From: Terriglobales bacterium | GTDB lineage: Bacteria; Acidobacteriota; Terriglobia; Terriglobales; Acidobacteriaceae | NCBI GenBank assembly: GCA_025934735.1 | Contig: JAICWP010000006.1 | Span: 62,001 to 126,000 of the forward strand | DNA length: 64,000 nt | Direction of reading: 5' to 3' | Part shown: positions 54,536 through 63,382 of the stretch, piece by piece | How the letters are laid out: every line of letters begins with the position of its first letter | Numbering within the stretch: position 1 is the first letter of the stretch | Notes under the pieces: model-generated | What the model was told of the DNA's origin: nothing | What the model saw: only the letters and a program-made list of their open reading frames with translations | The model's database searches: none | Program-made: the position numbers and the translations under genes

Positions 54536-54820
54536 ATGGCCCTGCACGAGCTGCATCCGTTCACCGACGCCGAAGTCATCCGTGCTCCGCAGGCAGCGGG
54601 CGTTTACGTCCTCTTTCAGGTGGAGAATCCGCTGCACGTGGATAGCGCGGCCAACTTGCGGACCAAGTTGAAAGCTGAAAAACTCCGGTTGCCACAGGCG
54701 ACTCACTTCGCCATTGAGATTGGCTATAAGACGGAGCGGGATGCCGCCAAGAGAGTACAGACATTGAGAAAGGAACTGGGCCGGGTGCGAGTGGAATGGT
54801 TTGCGGGATCATACCGTTGA
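54536..54820 (+). CDS. Small GIY-YIG-like domain protein, degenerate
   Basis: A 94-residue protein whose order of elements resembles a GIY-YIG nuclease domain: PQAAGVYVLFQ in place of the GIY strand, PLHVDSAANLRTKL in place of the YIG strand and its Arg-bearing helix, then THFAIEIGYKTERDAAKRVQTLRKEL. The YIG Tyr and Gly are replaced (HVD), so nuclease activity is doubtful. Start ATG lies close to the tgatgg start region and no better start is available. It stands alone. The fold call is tentative. Confidence 0.55.
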   Translation: MALHELHPFTDAEVIRAPQAAGVYVLFQVENPLHVDSAANLRTKLKAEKLRLPQATHFAIEIGYKTERDAAKRVQTLRKELGRVRVEWFAGSYR

Positions 54821-54833
54821 CAGAGAATTGAGA

Positions 54834-54854
54834 ATTGATGATTTCAGATTGAAG
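54834..54854 (+). repeat. Dispersed A+T-rich repeat word
   Basis: The 21-base word beginning attgatgatttcagattg recurs on the minus strand at 58595-58615 with two mismatches. Here it lies just after the GIY-YIG-like gene stop and is preceded by agaattgag, a shorter version of itself. Confidence 0.5.
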
Positions 54855-54953
54855 AATAAGGGGCCCAGCGCCGGATTTTCCTCCCGGCTCCAGAGTGCCT
54901 CGCAACCACTTCTTTCGCCCCGCTGTAATGATCAGGCTGGGACGCACGTCCGG

Positions 54954-55769
54954 TTAATGAGTGAAGACGCCAGCGCCGACGAGATCCGGCGGACGCGCCC
55001 TGCGTCGCCTCGGAACTGTCGGCTGGTTACGCGCCTCTGCCTGGCCGCTCTCATAATTGAGTTCGCGTGACGTGAGGGTGTGCTCGCCAAAGATGCGTAC
55101 ATCGGCCACAGCTTTGGTTCCGGTCTGCAGCCACATTCCCCCCACATCGCCAAAGCTGAGGGTCAGGTGCACGCGTTTCAGCCACCAGGAAGGGTTTTTC
55201 GCCAAATCGCCGTCAATCAGGCGAGGCAGGTGTGTTTGCGCATCAATCCAGCCGCGACCGGAAACCAGGTCTTCCCGTTTGTGCTTGGGCTGGAGTTGGA
55301 GCAGGTAGCAGGAATGGCCATCTACATTGGCCATGCCCAAGAAAACGAAATCGTAGTTCTCGCGATCCAGCACACTGGCGCCATGATCTTCGGCGGTGGT
55401 TTTGACCTCATGTTCCAGGATCTTGCGAACTACATTCCCCCCGCGGGAGGCACCGATTACTCGGTCAATGGTAAAAGTTTTCCGGTTAGGAGGTACAAAG
55501 CTCACGCGAGCAACAACATCGGACTGGGCCGCCCGGCCGCTGCTGCCAAACAGCTGGTAATCGCGCACAAGGGTGTAAGCCCGGTAATGTTCCCGGTTTT
55601 GCAGCTGAGCCGTTTCCATGCCTGCGACAATGCTTTGCAAGTCAACAGTTTGTGGCTTAACGCTGGTTTTGGAGGGGAATTGCCGGGGATTGGGAACTTG
55701 AGTCTGCGCCAGGACAGGGATGGCGGCGACTGCTGAAATCAAGAACGCGGCTGCCAGTTGACGGTGCAC
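54954..55769 (-). CDS. Exported LolA-like/outer-membrane lipoprotein-sorting-type protein
   Basis: A 271-residue exported protein with a signal peptide (LAAAFLISAVAAIPVLAQ). The mature part contains RAYTLVRDYQLFG, then FVPPNRKTFTID, YDFVFLGMANVDGHSCYLLQLQPK, GRGWIDAQTHLPRLIDGDLAKNPSWW, and VADVRIFGEHTLTSRELNY. This strand series resembles the half-barrel of LolA/LolB-like proteins widespread in acidobacteria. It ends with a basic stretch (PRRRRARPP). Its role, possibly lipid or lipoprotein carriage, is inferred from fold only. Confidence 0.68.
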   Translation of the reverse strand: MHRQLAAAFLISAVAAIPVLAQTQVPNPRQFPSKTSVKPQTVDLQSIVAGMETAQLQNREHYRAYTLVRDYQLFGSSGRAAQSDVVARVSFVPPNRKTFTIDRVIGASRGGNVVRKILEHEVKTTAEDHGASVLDRENYDFVFLGMANVDGHSCYLLQLQPKHKREDLVSGRGWIDAQTHLPRLIDGDLAKNPSWWLKRVHLTLSFGDVGGMWLQTGTKAVADVRIFGEHTLTSRELNYESGQAEARNQPTVPRRRRARPPDLVGAGVFTH

Positions 55770-55949
55770 AAATCACTCCACCTGAGTTCACTTTACGTCC
55801 GTCCTTATGGTTAGAAGCAAGTTGAGGGCCAGCAGAGGGCTGAACGTGGGGCCTAGGTAGATTTTGTAAGTAGCTGAAATCACAGCATCTCCTTAGCAGC
55901 CGGAGCGGTCCCAAAAGACCCAGGCGGATACCCCCCGTCCCACAGCGGC

Positions 55950-57149
55950 TCAGGACGCAGGCTTCTGGGGAGAGGCAACAACGGCTGGCTCTGCCTGGAG
56001 CGACGGAGCAGGCGGGTTCAGGCCAGTGACAGACCCATACACCTCCAGGACACGGCGCGCGCTAGCTTCCCAGGAGAAGCGGGCGGCCTGCTCATAGCCA
56101 CGCTGTTTCAGCTTGTCGCGCAAGGCCTGATCGAGAAGCACACGGTGCAGGGCGCGCATGATGTCGAAAACGTTGTCAGGGTTCACCAGCACCGCGGCAT
56201 TGCCCACCACCTCCGGCAGCGATGTGGTGTTCGAGGTGACCACCGGCGTGCCGTGGGCCATGGCTTCCAGCGGCGGCAGCCCAAAGCCTTCGTAAAGCGA
56301 TGGAAAGATGAAAAGCTTGGCGGTGTCATAAAAAGTGCGTAGCACTTCAATGGGCACAAAGCCGAGAAAGCGGACGTCATTTTGCACAGCGCTGCGGATC
56401 ACAGTGCGGCGCAGTTCAGGCTGGCGCGAAAGCTCGTCGCCAATGATGATCAGCTTCAGATCGGGGTACTTGCCTTCCTTCTCCAGGCTGGCCTTGAGCG
56501 CGGAAAAAGCTTCGATGATACGGCCCACATTCTTATGCGGGCTGATGCGCCCGGCATACAGCAGGAAGGGATAACTGACCTGGTAGCGCTCGGCGATGAA
56601 CTGGCGGTCGGCATCGGTGGCGTGGCCCCGGCCAAAGCGCTCGTCAATGGCGTTGTATACCACCTCAATTTTTTCCGGCGGAATCCGGAACAGCGCCTCT
56701 ACATCCTTTTTGGTGAAGTTGGAGACAGCGAAAATGCGGGCCGCACGCTGCAGCACCCGGCGGGTGAGGTGAAAGTGCGCGGCCCGGCGCATGCCGGAGT
56801 GGTCGCGCAGGCGGTACATGTGCTCAAGCACATCGTGCACGGTGACCACATACGGACAAGGCAGGTAATGCGGCACCCAGGAGAGGTGCGGAATGTGGGC
56901 GAGGTCGCAACCTTCACGGCGCAAGATGCCGCGGAAACTGAAATAGCCGGCCAGGGACGCTTCCGGCGCGGCCACCACGGCGCTGCGGAAGTTAGACGGA
57001 AGCGGGTCAATCTCGCGGAATTTCTCTGCCGTCCCGATCAGGATGTAGGTATTCTTCTGATCCAGCCGGCCCAAAGCGCGCAACACGTTGCGGATGTAGG
57101 TGCCCACGCCAAAATCGCCAATACGCCGGATGTCTATGGCGATCTTCAC
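55950..57149 (-). CDS. Glycosyltransferase family 4 protein
   Basis: A GT-B glycosyltransferase of about 399 residues, group 1/GT4. Motifs are KIAIDIRRIGDFGVGTYIRN at the N terminus, YVVTVHDVLEHMY, ERYQVSYPFLLYAGRISPHKNVGRI (donor site), LFIFPSLYEGFGLPPLEAMAHGTPVV (EX7E motif), and SLPEVVGNAAVLVNPDN. The start is uncertain: GTG at 57149 is chosen because the fold begins there, though no good ribosome-binding site is seen. An upstream ATG at 57227 lies inside a 12-base-pair hairpin. It probably adds sugars to LPS or exopolysaccharide. Confidence 0.85.
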   Translation of the reverse strand: MKIAIDIRRIGDFGVGTYIRNVLRALGRLDQKNTYILIGTAEKFREIDPLPSNFRSAVVAAPEASLAGYFSFRGILRREGCDLAHIPHLSWVPHYLPCPYVVTVHDVLEHMYRLRDHSGMRRAAHFHLTRRVLQRAARIFAVSNFTKKDVEALFRIPPEKIEVVYNAIDERFGRGHATDADRQFIAERYQVSYPFLLYAGRISPHKNVGRIIEAFSALKASLEKEGKYPDLKLIIIGDELSRQPELRRTVIRSAVQNDVRFLGFVPIEVLRTFYDTAKLFIFPSLYEGFGLPPLEAMAHGTPVVTSNTTSLPEVVGNAAVLVNPDNVFDIMRALHRVLLDQALRDKLKQRGYEQAARFSWEASARRVLEVYGSVTGLNPPAPSLQAEPAVVASPQKPAS

Positions 57150-57222
57150 GGGGAGAGTATAGACCGAAACCCAAGCGAAGGCGGGCGGAAGGTTCCAGAG
57201 TTTCAAAGCAGGTCGCAAGTGG

Positions 57223-57253
57223 CCCACTCAAGCCTTCTTTTGGCTTGAGTGGG
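57223..57253. repeat. Perfect 12-bp inverted repeat
   Basis: The arms cccactcaagcc (57223-57234) and ggcttgagtggg (57242-57253) are perfect complements around the loop ttctttt. It stands between the glyA stop and the glycosyltransferase gene on the minus strand. There is no clear T-run, so it may be a factor-dependent terminator or a dispersed palindrome. Confidence 0.65.
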
Positions 57254-57275
57254 GTCCGTCAGCGAACGTTCGTGG

Positions 57276-58562
57276 CTAAACCCTGGCTTCCGCGTGGGCG
57301 CGGGAGCGGCGCTCGGCGTAGAGCGGAAACGCCTCCGCCAGTTCGAACACCTCTTTGCGAATGCGCTTCAGCACCTCGGGTTCGGTGCGGTGGTAGAGAG
57401 CCTCCGCGATCCAACGCCCCACCTGCCGCATTTCTTTTTCTTTCATGCCGCGGGTAGTCAGGGCCGGGGTGCCAATGCGCACGCCGCTGGGCTTGAGCGG
57501 CGGGTTGGTGTCAAAGGGAATGGCGTTCTTGTTCACGGTGATGCCGGCCTCGCCCAGAGCCCTTTCAGCTTCGCTGCCCAGCATGCCTTTGGCAAACACG
57601 TCCACCAGCATGAGGTGAGTATCGGTACCGCCGGAGATGAGGCGGAAGCCTTCGTTGCGCAGCGCCTCCGCCAAGGTCTTGGCGTTGGTGACGATCTGGC
57701 GGGCATAACCCTTGAAATCGGGCTGCAGGGCTTCACGGAAACAGACCGCTTTGGCGGCCACAATGTGCACCAGCGGACCTCCCTGGTCGCCGGGAAAAAC
57801 CACCTTATCTATAGCGGCGGCAAATTCCTGCCTGCACAGGATCATGCCGGCTCGCGGGCCGCGCAGGGTCTTGTGGGTGGTGGTGGTCACGATCTGGGCG
57901 TGGGGCACGGGGGAGGGATGCACGCCGCCGGCGACCAGCCCAGCAAAGTGGGCCATGTCCACCAGGTAGAGGGCGCCCACCTTGTCGGCGATTTGCCGCA
58001 TGCGGCCAAAATCAATGATGCGCGGGTAAGCGCTGCCGCCGCCGATGATCAGCTTGGGGCGCTCGCGCTCAGCCAGCTTTTCCAGTTCGTCGTAGTCAAT
58101 GGTTTCCGTCTCGCGGGTCACGCCGTAGGGCACGATCTTGTAAGTCTTGCCGGAAAAATTCAGATGGTGGCCGTGGGTGAGATGTCCGCCGTGGGCCAGG
58201 TTCAGGCCCAGGATGGTGTCGCCGGGCTGCAGCACCGCGCCATAAGCCTCCATGTTGGCGGAAGAGCCGGAGTGGGGCTGCACGTTGGCGTGCTCGGCGC
58301 CAAAAAGCTGCTTGGCGCGCTCCCGGGCCAGGTTCTCCACCACGTCCACAAACTCGCAGCCCCCGTAGTAGCGCTTGCCGGGATAGCCTTCGGCGTATTT
58401 ATTGGTGAATACCGAGCCCATGGCCTCAAGTACGGCTTCGCTGACGAAGTTCTCCGAGGCGATCAGTTCCAGCCCTTCGTGCTGGCGGCGAGCCTCGTTG
58501 TCAATGGCGGCGGCAATTTCCGGGTCAACTTCGTAGAGAGGGCGGGTCATGGAGGGATTCAT
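57276..58562 (-). CDS. glyA: Serine hydroxymethyltransferase
   Basis: A 428-residue pyridoxal-phosphate enzyme that interconverts serine and glycine with transfer of a one-carbon unit to tetrahydrofolate. Motifs are complete: [69 protein letters not shown] and the PLP lysine in [17 protein letters not shown] at 58562 is chosen; 58550 and a TTG at 58586 overlapping the rpiB stop are alternatives. It follows rpiB on the same strand and is likely co-transcribed. Cytoplasmic, housekeeping. Confidence 0.95.
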   Translation of the reverse strand: MNPSMTRPLYEVDPEIAAAIDNEARRQHEGLELIASENFVSEAVLEAMGSVFTNKYAEGYPGKRYYGGCEFVDVVENLARERAKQLFGAEHANVQPHSGSSANMEAYGAVLQPGDTILGLNLAHGGHLTHGHHLNFSGKTYKIVPYGVTRETETIDYDELEKLAERERPKLIIGGGSAYPRIIDFGRMRQIADKVGALYLVDMAHFAGLVAGGVHPSPVPHAQIVTTTTHKTLRGPRAGMILCRQEFAAAIDKVVFPGDQGGPLVHIVAAKAVCFREALQPDFKGYARQIVTNAKTLAEALRNEGFRLISGGTDTHLMLVDVFAKGMLGSEAERALGEAGITVNKNAIPFDTNPPLKPSGVRIGTPALTTRGMKEKEMRQVGRWIAEALYHRTEPEVLKRIRKEVFELAEAFPLYAERRSRAHAEARV

Positions 58563-58579
58563 AAATGGCTCTTGGCTAG

Positions 58580-58617
58580 ACTTCAATCGTCAACCTTCAA
58601 TCGTAAATCATCAATTC
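58580..58617 (-). repeat. Dispersed A+T-rich repeat forming the rpiB tail
   Basis: Read on the minus strand, attgatgatttacgattg then aaggttgacgattgaag. It contains two tandem variants of the acgattgaag word and matches 54834-54854 over 21 bases with two differences. It codes for the end of RpiB and includes its stop codon. Confidence 0.55.
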
Positions 58618-59056
58618 CCTGTCGCTCGATACTCATGATCTTATCCACCCGGCGCTGGTGGCGGCCAGCTTCGAAGCGGGTCTCCAGGAACTTGCGTACC
58701 AGCTTTGCCGCCATTGCCGCATCCGTGACGCGGGCGCCCAGGCAGAGCACATTAGCATCGTTGTGGGCGCGGGCCATCTCGGCCTCGTATTCCGTATCCG
58801 CCTTGGCGGCGCGAATGCCGGGCACCTTGTTGGCGCTCATAGACATGCCGACGCCGGTGCCGCACACCAAAATACCGAAATCAGCCTGGCGGCGGGCCAC
58901 TTCCTCGCCCACGGCGCGGGCGAAGTCGGGATAGTCCACCGACTCGGTGGAGTGCGTGCCCTGGTCGTCCACCTGCACCCCCTCGGCCGCAAGCAGGCGC
59001 TTGATGTTCTCCTTGAGTTCAAAGCCGGCGTGGTCGGCGCCCAGAGCGATCTTCAT
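58583..59056 (-). CDS. rpiB: Ribose-5-phosphate isomerase B
   Basis: A 157-residue RpiB that interconverts ribose-5-phosphate and ribulose-5-phosphate. Typical motifs are [55 protein letters not shown] (catalytic Cys) and [14 protein letters not shown]. The start at 59056 is where the family begins. The last ten codons ([10 protein letters not shown]) are encoded by a dispersed A+T-rich repeat word that also supplies the stop, so the native C terminus may have been longer or different. Upstream of glyA on the same strand; divergent from the heptose kinase gene. Confidence 0.93.
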   Translation of the reverse strand: MKIALGADHAGFELKENIKRLLAAEGVQVDDQGTHSTESVDYPDFARAVGEEVARRQADFGILVCGTGVGMSMSANKVPGIRAAKADTEYEAEMARAHNDANVLCLGARVTDAAMAAKLVRKFLETRFEAGRHQRRVDKIMSIERQGIDDLRLKVDD

Positions 59057-59189
59057 GACCCGCCATTCTACCCTCCGGCACGCTAAAACCTTCAACCCGG
59101 AGGTCGCCGAGGCTCGACAAAAGCGCTGATGCCTGAGGAACATCACTGCGGACCACGGCCCATGGTGTGAGAAAATCCTTTTTCAGCTC

Positions 59190-60221
59190 ATGAGCAAGCA
59201 ACTGAGCGAGACCGACCGGCTGCGCAAGATCGTCGAGGCCTTTCCCCAGGTCACGGTGACCGTGCTGGGCGATATGGTGGCCGACGAGTTCGTCTATGGC
59301 GAAATTTCCCGGGTCTCGCGCGAGGCTCCAGTGCTCATTCTCAGGCACCGCGAACGGGATGTGGTTCCGGGAGGCGGGGCCAACGCCGTTTACAACTTGG
59401 CCGACCTGGGCGTGAATGTGCTTCCCGTGGGCGTGGTGGGCGAAGATGAAACCGGCAAGCTGCTGCTCAAGCGCTTTCGGCAGAAGCGGATTCCTACCAG
59501 CGCCTTGATCCGCGAGAAAGGCTTTGCCACGGTGACCAAGACGCGCATTCTGGCGGGCATGACCCACTCCGCGCGGCAGCAGGTGGTACGCGTGGACCGG
59601 GAGCCGGAAAGCGAACCCAACCAGCACGTGGTTCGCGAGCTGATTCTGGCGGCTAAGCAATATGCCCATGCCTCCGACGCCCTGCTGGTTTCCGACTATG
59701 GCTACGGTGCGGCCACGCCGGAAATCCTCGATTCCATCCGCTCCGGAGGCTGGAACGGCATTCCCATTACGCTGGACTCGCGCTACCGCATGTTCGACTA
59801 CGCGGGGGTGACCGCGGCCACGCCCAACGAGCCCGAGGTGGAAGAATTGCTGCGGCTGCAAATCGGCAATAATTGGGGGAAGCTGGTCTCCGCGGGCGAG
59901 CAGATCATGAAGAAAATGAAGCTGCAATCGCTGGTCATTACTCGCGGCCGCGATGGCATGGTGGCCTTTGCCCGCAAGCAGGGACCGGTGGACATCCCCA
60001 TTTACGGCAGCGACCAGGTCACCGACGTGACCGGGGCAGGCGATACGGTGATTGCCGCCTTTACCGCGGCGCTGGCCGCAGGCGCCGATCCGCAAGCGGC
60101 AGCGCAACTGGCCAACTATGCCGGCGGGATTGTGGTGATGAAGCGGGGCACGGCGACGGTGACGCGGCAGGAATTGCTGCAGGCGCTGCAGCAGGCGCCC
60201 CCCTCCGTGCGGCCCCATTGA
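59190..60221 (+). CDS. hldE1: D-glycero-beta-D-manno-heptose-7-phosphate kinase
   Basis: A 343-residue PfkB/ribokinase-fold sugar kinase of the RfaE domain I (HldA-type) kind, acting in ADP-heptose synthesis for LPS. Typical segments are VTVLGDMVADEFVYGEISRV, SREAPVLILRHRE, PGGGANAVYNLADLG, RQQVVRVDRE, DALLVSDYGYGA and the anion-hole motif DVTGAGDTVIAAF with its catalytic Asp. In E. coli this domain is fused to the adenylyltransferase (HldE); here the two are separate genes 19 bases apart. First gene of the heptose operon. Confidence 0.92.
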   Translation: MSKQLSETDRLRKIVEAFPQVTVTVLGDMVADEFVYGEISRVSREAPVLILRHRERDVVPGGGANAVYNLADLGVNVLPVGVVGEDETGKLLLKRFRQKRIPTSALIREKGFATVTKTRILAGMTHSARQQVVRVDREPESEPNQHVVRELILAAKQYAHASDALLVSDYGYGAATPEILDSIRSGGWNGIPITLDSRYRMFDYAGVTAATPNEPEVEELLRLQIGNNWGKLVSAGEQIMKKMKLQSLVITRGRDGMVAFARKQGPVDIPIYGSDQVTDVTGAGDTVIAAFTAALAAGADPQAAAQLANYAGGIVVMKRGTATVTRQELLQALQQAPPSVRPH

Positions 60222-60240
60222 GCGCGGGTTTTCGATACCA

Positions 60241-60720
60241 TTGAGTGTGTCCTCCAACAAGATTGTGGACCGGCAAACGCTGCAGCGGCGGCTGGCGGAA
60301 TGGCGGCGCGGCGGCGAGACAGTGGTGCTGGCCAACGGCTGCTTTGACCTGCTGCACGTGGGCCACATCCGCTACCTGCGCGCAGCCAAGGCGCTGGGGG
60401 GGCGCCTGGTGGTGGCCATCAACTCCGATGCCAGCGCGCGACAACTCAAAGGTGAGGGGCGCCCACTCATGCCGGAGCAGGAGCGCGCAGAAATCATGGC
60501 CGCGCTCGACGACGTGGACGCAGTGGTGATCTTCTCCGAACCGGACGTGCGAGCGCTGGTGCGGGAAATCCGCCCCGACGTCCATGCCAAGGGCACCGAT
60601 TACACCGCGCAGAACGTGCCCGAGCGAGACCTGGTTGTGGAGTACGGCGGTAGGGTGGAGATCGTAGGCGATCCCAAGGACCATTCCAGCAGCGACATGC
60701 TGCGCGCCATGAAGAAGTGA
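60241..60720 (+). CDS. hldE2: D-glycero-beta-D-manno-heptose 1-phosphate adenylyltransferase
   Basis: A 159-residue cytidylyltransferase-fold enzyme (RfaE domain II) that makes ADP-heptose. It has VVLANGCFDLLHVGHIRYL with the HxGH signature, ALGGRLVVAINSDAS, GRPLMPEQERAEIMAALDDVDAVVIF and DYTAQNVPERDLVVEYGG. The start is TTG at 60241 (GTG at 60247 possible). It follows the kinase gene and is followed one base later by the heptosyltransferase gene, so the three are tightly coupled. Confidence 0.92.
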   Translation: MSVSSNKIVDRQTLQRRLAEWRRGGETVVLANGCFDLLHVGHIRYLRAAKALGGRLVVAINSDASARQLKGEGRPLMPEQERAEIMAALDDVDAVVIFSEPDVRALVREIRPDVHAKGTDYTAQNVPERDLVVEYGGRVEIVGDPKDHSSSDMLRAMKK

Positions 60721-60721
60721 G

Positions 60722-61885
60722 ATGCAGCTGGCCAACATTGCGGAAACGGAACAAGGCGTATTGATGCGCGGCCATGAGGCTGAAGTGCAGGAGGCGGCGC
60801 AGGGCCTCGAGCGCCTGCTGATCGTGCGCCTGGGCTCGATGGGGGACGTGATCCACGCCCTGCCGGCCGCCACCCTGCTGCGCCGCGCTTTTCCCGCCGC
60901 CACCCTGGCCTGGCTGATCGAAGAACGCTGGGCAGAGCTGCTGTGCGCTCCCGGAACGCCGCGCCTGGGGCCGCGCTGTCCCGGGCGGCCGCTGGTGGAT
61001 GCCGTCCACGTAGTCAATACGCTGGCGTGGCGCGCCGCTCCCTTCTCCGATGAAACTTGGAGGGAAGCGTTAGGAGCATGGCGCGAAGTGCGTGCTGCGA
61101 AATATGAGCTGGCACTGGATTTTCAGGGCGCGGTGCGTACGGCGCTGATGGCGCGCTGGACGGGCGCCGAGGCGGTGGCCGGAGTTGAAAGACCGCGGGA
61201 GCATGCCGCCAGCCTCTTCTACACCTACACGGTGGAAGCCGGGGGCGCGCACGTTATCGAACAAAATGTCGCCCTGGCGGCCGCCGTGGCCGGAGTGACG
61301 GCCGAAGTTCCGGAAATCGAGCTCCCTCTCGATGCAGCCGCGGAACAATCCTGTGAACAACGACTGCGACTGTACGGGGTGCGGCAATTCGCGATCCTCA
61401 ATCCTGGGGCGGGGTGGGAAGGCAAGCAGTGGCCGCCGGAACGCTATGGCGAAGTAGCCAGAGGTTTGGCGCGCCTAGGTCTGCGCTGCCTGATCAATTT
61501 TGGCCCGGGAGAAGAGGCGCTGGCGCGCGCTGCCGCGGGCGCCAGCGCTGGCGCGGCCGAGGCAGTGCCGAGTTCGGTAAGCGAACTGATTGCGTTCACG
61601 CGGCGGGCACAACTTTTTGTCGGCGGCGATACCGGCCCCATGCACCTGGCGGCGGCTCTGGGTGTCCCGGTGGTGGCGCTGTTTGGGCCGACCAGCCCGG
61701 CCCGCAATGGCCCGTTTGGCACGTGCAGCGTCGTGTTGCGCAGCCCCTTGAGTCCCTCTACGGATAGCGCCGAGCGTGCCGCCGCGCGCTCCAGCCGCAA
61801 GCGCCCGGATGCGGGGCTGATGGCCATTACCGCCGAGCAGGTGCTGGAAGCGGCGAGGCAGTTGTTGGGGAGCGGGCTTGCGTAG
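60722..61885 (+). CDS. LPS heptosyltransferase (GT9, WaaC-like)
   Basis: A 387-residue GT9-family transferase that adds heptose from ADP-heptose to the LPS core at the cytoplasmic face of the inner membrane. The N-terminal acceptor part has LLIVRLGSMGDVIHALPAA; the C-terminal donor part has NPGAGWEGKQWPPERYGEVA and GGDTGPMHLAAALGVPVVALFGP. The gene starts one base after the adenylyltransferase stop. Most like heptosyltransferase I; type II cannot be excluded. Confidence 0.9.
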   Translation: MQLANIAETEQGVLMRGHEAEVQEAAQGLERLLIVRLGSMGDVIHALPAATLLRRAFPAATLAWLIEERWAELLCAPGTPRLGPRCPGRPLVDAVHVVNTLAWRAAPFSDETWREALGAWREVRAAKYELALDFQGAVRTALMARWTGAEAVAGVERPREHAASLFYTYTVEAGGAHVIEQNVALAAAVAGVTAEVPEIELPLDAAAEQSCEQRLRLYGVRQFAILNPGAGWEGKQWPPERYGEVARGLARLGLRCLINFGPGEEALARAAAGASAGAAEAVPSSVSELIAFTRRAQLFVGGDTGPMHLAAALGVPVVALFGPTSPARNGPFGTCSVVLRSPLSPSTDSAERAAARSSRKRPDAGLMAITAEQVLEAARQLLGSGLA

Positions 61886-62420
61886 TTGGGCAAACATCGC
61901 ACGCCGCATCCGCGTGCCGCTGGGGTTTCTCTTCGCCATCTTCTATGTGTGGCAGGCGCGGCCAACCTGGGAATCGCTGCTGGCCGGAGCAGCTATTTGT
62001 GTTCCGGGGTTGGTGCTGCGTGGAGTAGCTTCGGGACACGTCCAAAAGAACACCTGTCTCACCACTACCGGACCCTACGCCTGCACGCGCAACCCCCTGT
62101 ATCTTGGCTCTTTGGTGCTGGCGGGAGGGTTTGCGGTGGCGGCGCGTAGCCTGTGGGTAGCGCTGGCCATCGTGGCGCTCTTCGCCGCCGTTTATCTACC
62201 GGTGGTGTGGGCGGAAGAGGAATTTCTGCGGCTGCGCTTTCCGGAATTTGCCGACTACGAGCGGCAGGTGCCGCGGTTCCTGCCGCGCTGGGCGCCTGGC
62301 GAAGCCCGCCAGGGCAAGTTTTCCAGCCAGCTATACTGGAAACACCGCGAGTACAACGCCTTATTGGGCGCCGGCGCAATCATGGCGGCGCTGGTAACCA
62401 AAATGTTGTGGGTACGCTAA
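61878..62420 (+). CDS. Isoprenylcysteine carboxyl methyltransferase-like membrane protein
   Basis: A 180-residue integral membrane protein of the ICMT/phospholipid methyltransferase type. After four or so helices comes the cofactor motif TTGPYACTRNPLYLGSLVLA, then VWAEEEFLRLRFPEFADYERQVPRFLP. The TTG start at 61878 overlaps the end of the heptosyltransferase gene, so it is translated with the heptose operon. The methyl acceptor is unknown; a membrane lipid or LPS-linked target is an inference from context. Confidence 0.82.
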   Translation: MRSWANIARRIRVPLGFLFAIFYVWQARPTWESLLAGAAICVPGLVLRGVASGHVQKNTCLTTTGPYACTRNPLYLGSLVLAGGFAVAARSLWVALAIVALFAAVYLPVVWAEEEFLRLRFPEFADYERQVPRFLPRWAPGEARQGKFSSQLYWKHREYNALLGAGAIMAALVTKMLWVR

Positions 62421-62429
62421 AGACTGAAG

Positions 62430-63284
62430 ATGCGTTTGGCCTGCCCCATTCCGCGATCCACCGCCCGAGTAGCCGCCATTGCCCTCGTGCTGTTGGGGGG
62501 AACTGCGGGGCTGATTGCCGGGCCGGCGCGCAATACTTCTTCGCCCGCAGCCGATGTGAAGAGCCCGCTGGAAATTTCAGCGGCGGCGCGCATTGTGCCG
62601 CCTTCCGACGCCTATCACTTCCCTGCCCACCAGACTTACTTCTACAATGCCGATTGGCACTTGCTCAGCGCGGGTACCGCCAAATTAACCATGGAATCCT
62701 CGCCAAGTGGGCAGCACGCGGTGCTCACGGCAGATACTTCAGGATTTGTGAATCTGCTGTTCGCGGTGCACGACCAGTTTCGCACCACCATCAACCCGCG
62801 CACCTTCTGCTCCTTGGCCGTCTCCAAACGCACTCAGGAGGGCTCGCGCCAGCGCCAGACCGAGGTTCACTTCGACTACGTCCGGGGGAAGAGCTTATTG
62901 CAGGAGAAGGATCTGAGAACGGGTGCGGTCAAGCACGTGGAACACCCGATCCCGCGCTGCGTAACCGACGTGATGTCAGGATTCTATTACGTCGGCTCGT
63001 TGCCCCTGTCGCCGGGACAAAGCTTCGTGTTCCCGCTGAACGATGGCGGGCCGACGGGCGAAATCACGGCCACCGTGGAAGCACGGGAGCAGATCAAAAC
63101 TGCAGCCGGCGTTTTCCCCACCTTGCGCGTGCGCGCCATCGCCACCGCTGGGCCGCTCAAGAACAAAGGGCTGGCCTGGGTATGGTACAGCGACGACGCG
63201 CGGCGCATCCCGGTTCTGCTGAAGGCCAAAGTAAAATGGGGCACGCTCAACCTGCGCCTGGAAAAAGTGGAGAAAAGCAATTGA
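62430..63284 (+). CDS. Exported DUF3108-family protein
   Basis: A 284-residue exported protein with a signal segment (VAAIALVLLGGTAGLIAG). The mature part has the DUF3108 pattern: YFYNADWHLLSAGTAKLTMES, TADTSGFVNLLFAVHDQF, HFDYVRGKSL, RCVTDVMSGFYYVGSLPLSPGQSFVFPL, LAWVWYSDDARRIPVLLKAKVKWG. DUF3108 proteins are periplasmic and of unknown function, often found near LPS or envelope genes as here. It starts nine bases after the methyltransferase stop and is probably the last gene of the operon. Confidence 0.82.
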   Translation: MRLACPIPRSTARVAAIALVLLGGTAGLIAGPARNTSSPAADVKSPLEISAAARIVPPSDAYHFPAHQTYFYNADWHLLSAGTAKLTMESSPSGQHAVLTADTSGFVNLLFAVHDQFRTTINPRTFCSLAVSKRTQEGSRQRQTEVHFDYVRGKSLLQEKDLRTGAVKHVEHPIPRCVTDVMSGFYYVGSLPLSPGQSFVFPLNDGGPTGEITATVEAREQIKTAAGVFPTLRVRAIATAGPLKNKGLAWVWYSDDARRIPVLLKAKVKWGTLNLRLEKVEKSN

Positions 63285-63306
63285 GGATTGACAGTCAAAG
63301 CCGTTC

Positions 63307-63374
63307 TTCACCACGGAGACACGGCGGCACAGAGGGGAACAAATAGAATGTCTTCTCTCTGTGTCTGTGGTGAA
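63307..63374. repeat. Imperfect palindrome between convergent genes
   Basis: The arms ttcaccacggagacac (63307-63322) and gtgtctgtggtgaa (63361-63374) are complementary except for a small bulge. It sits between the DUF3108 gene and the convergent gene at 63383 and may serve as a bidirectional transcription end. This word type is frequent in environmental bacterial genomes. Confidence 0.55.
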
Positions 63375-63382
63375 TTTGATCT

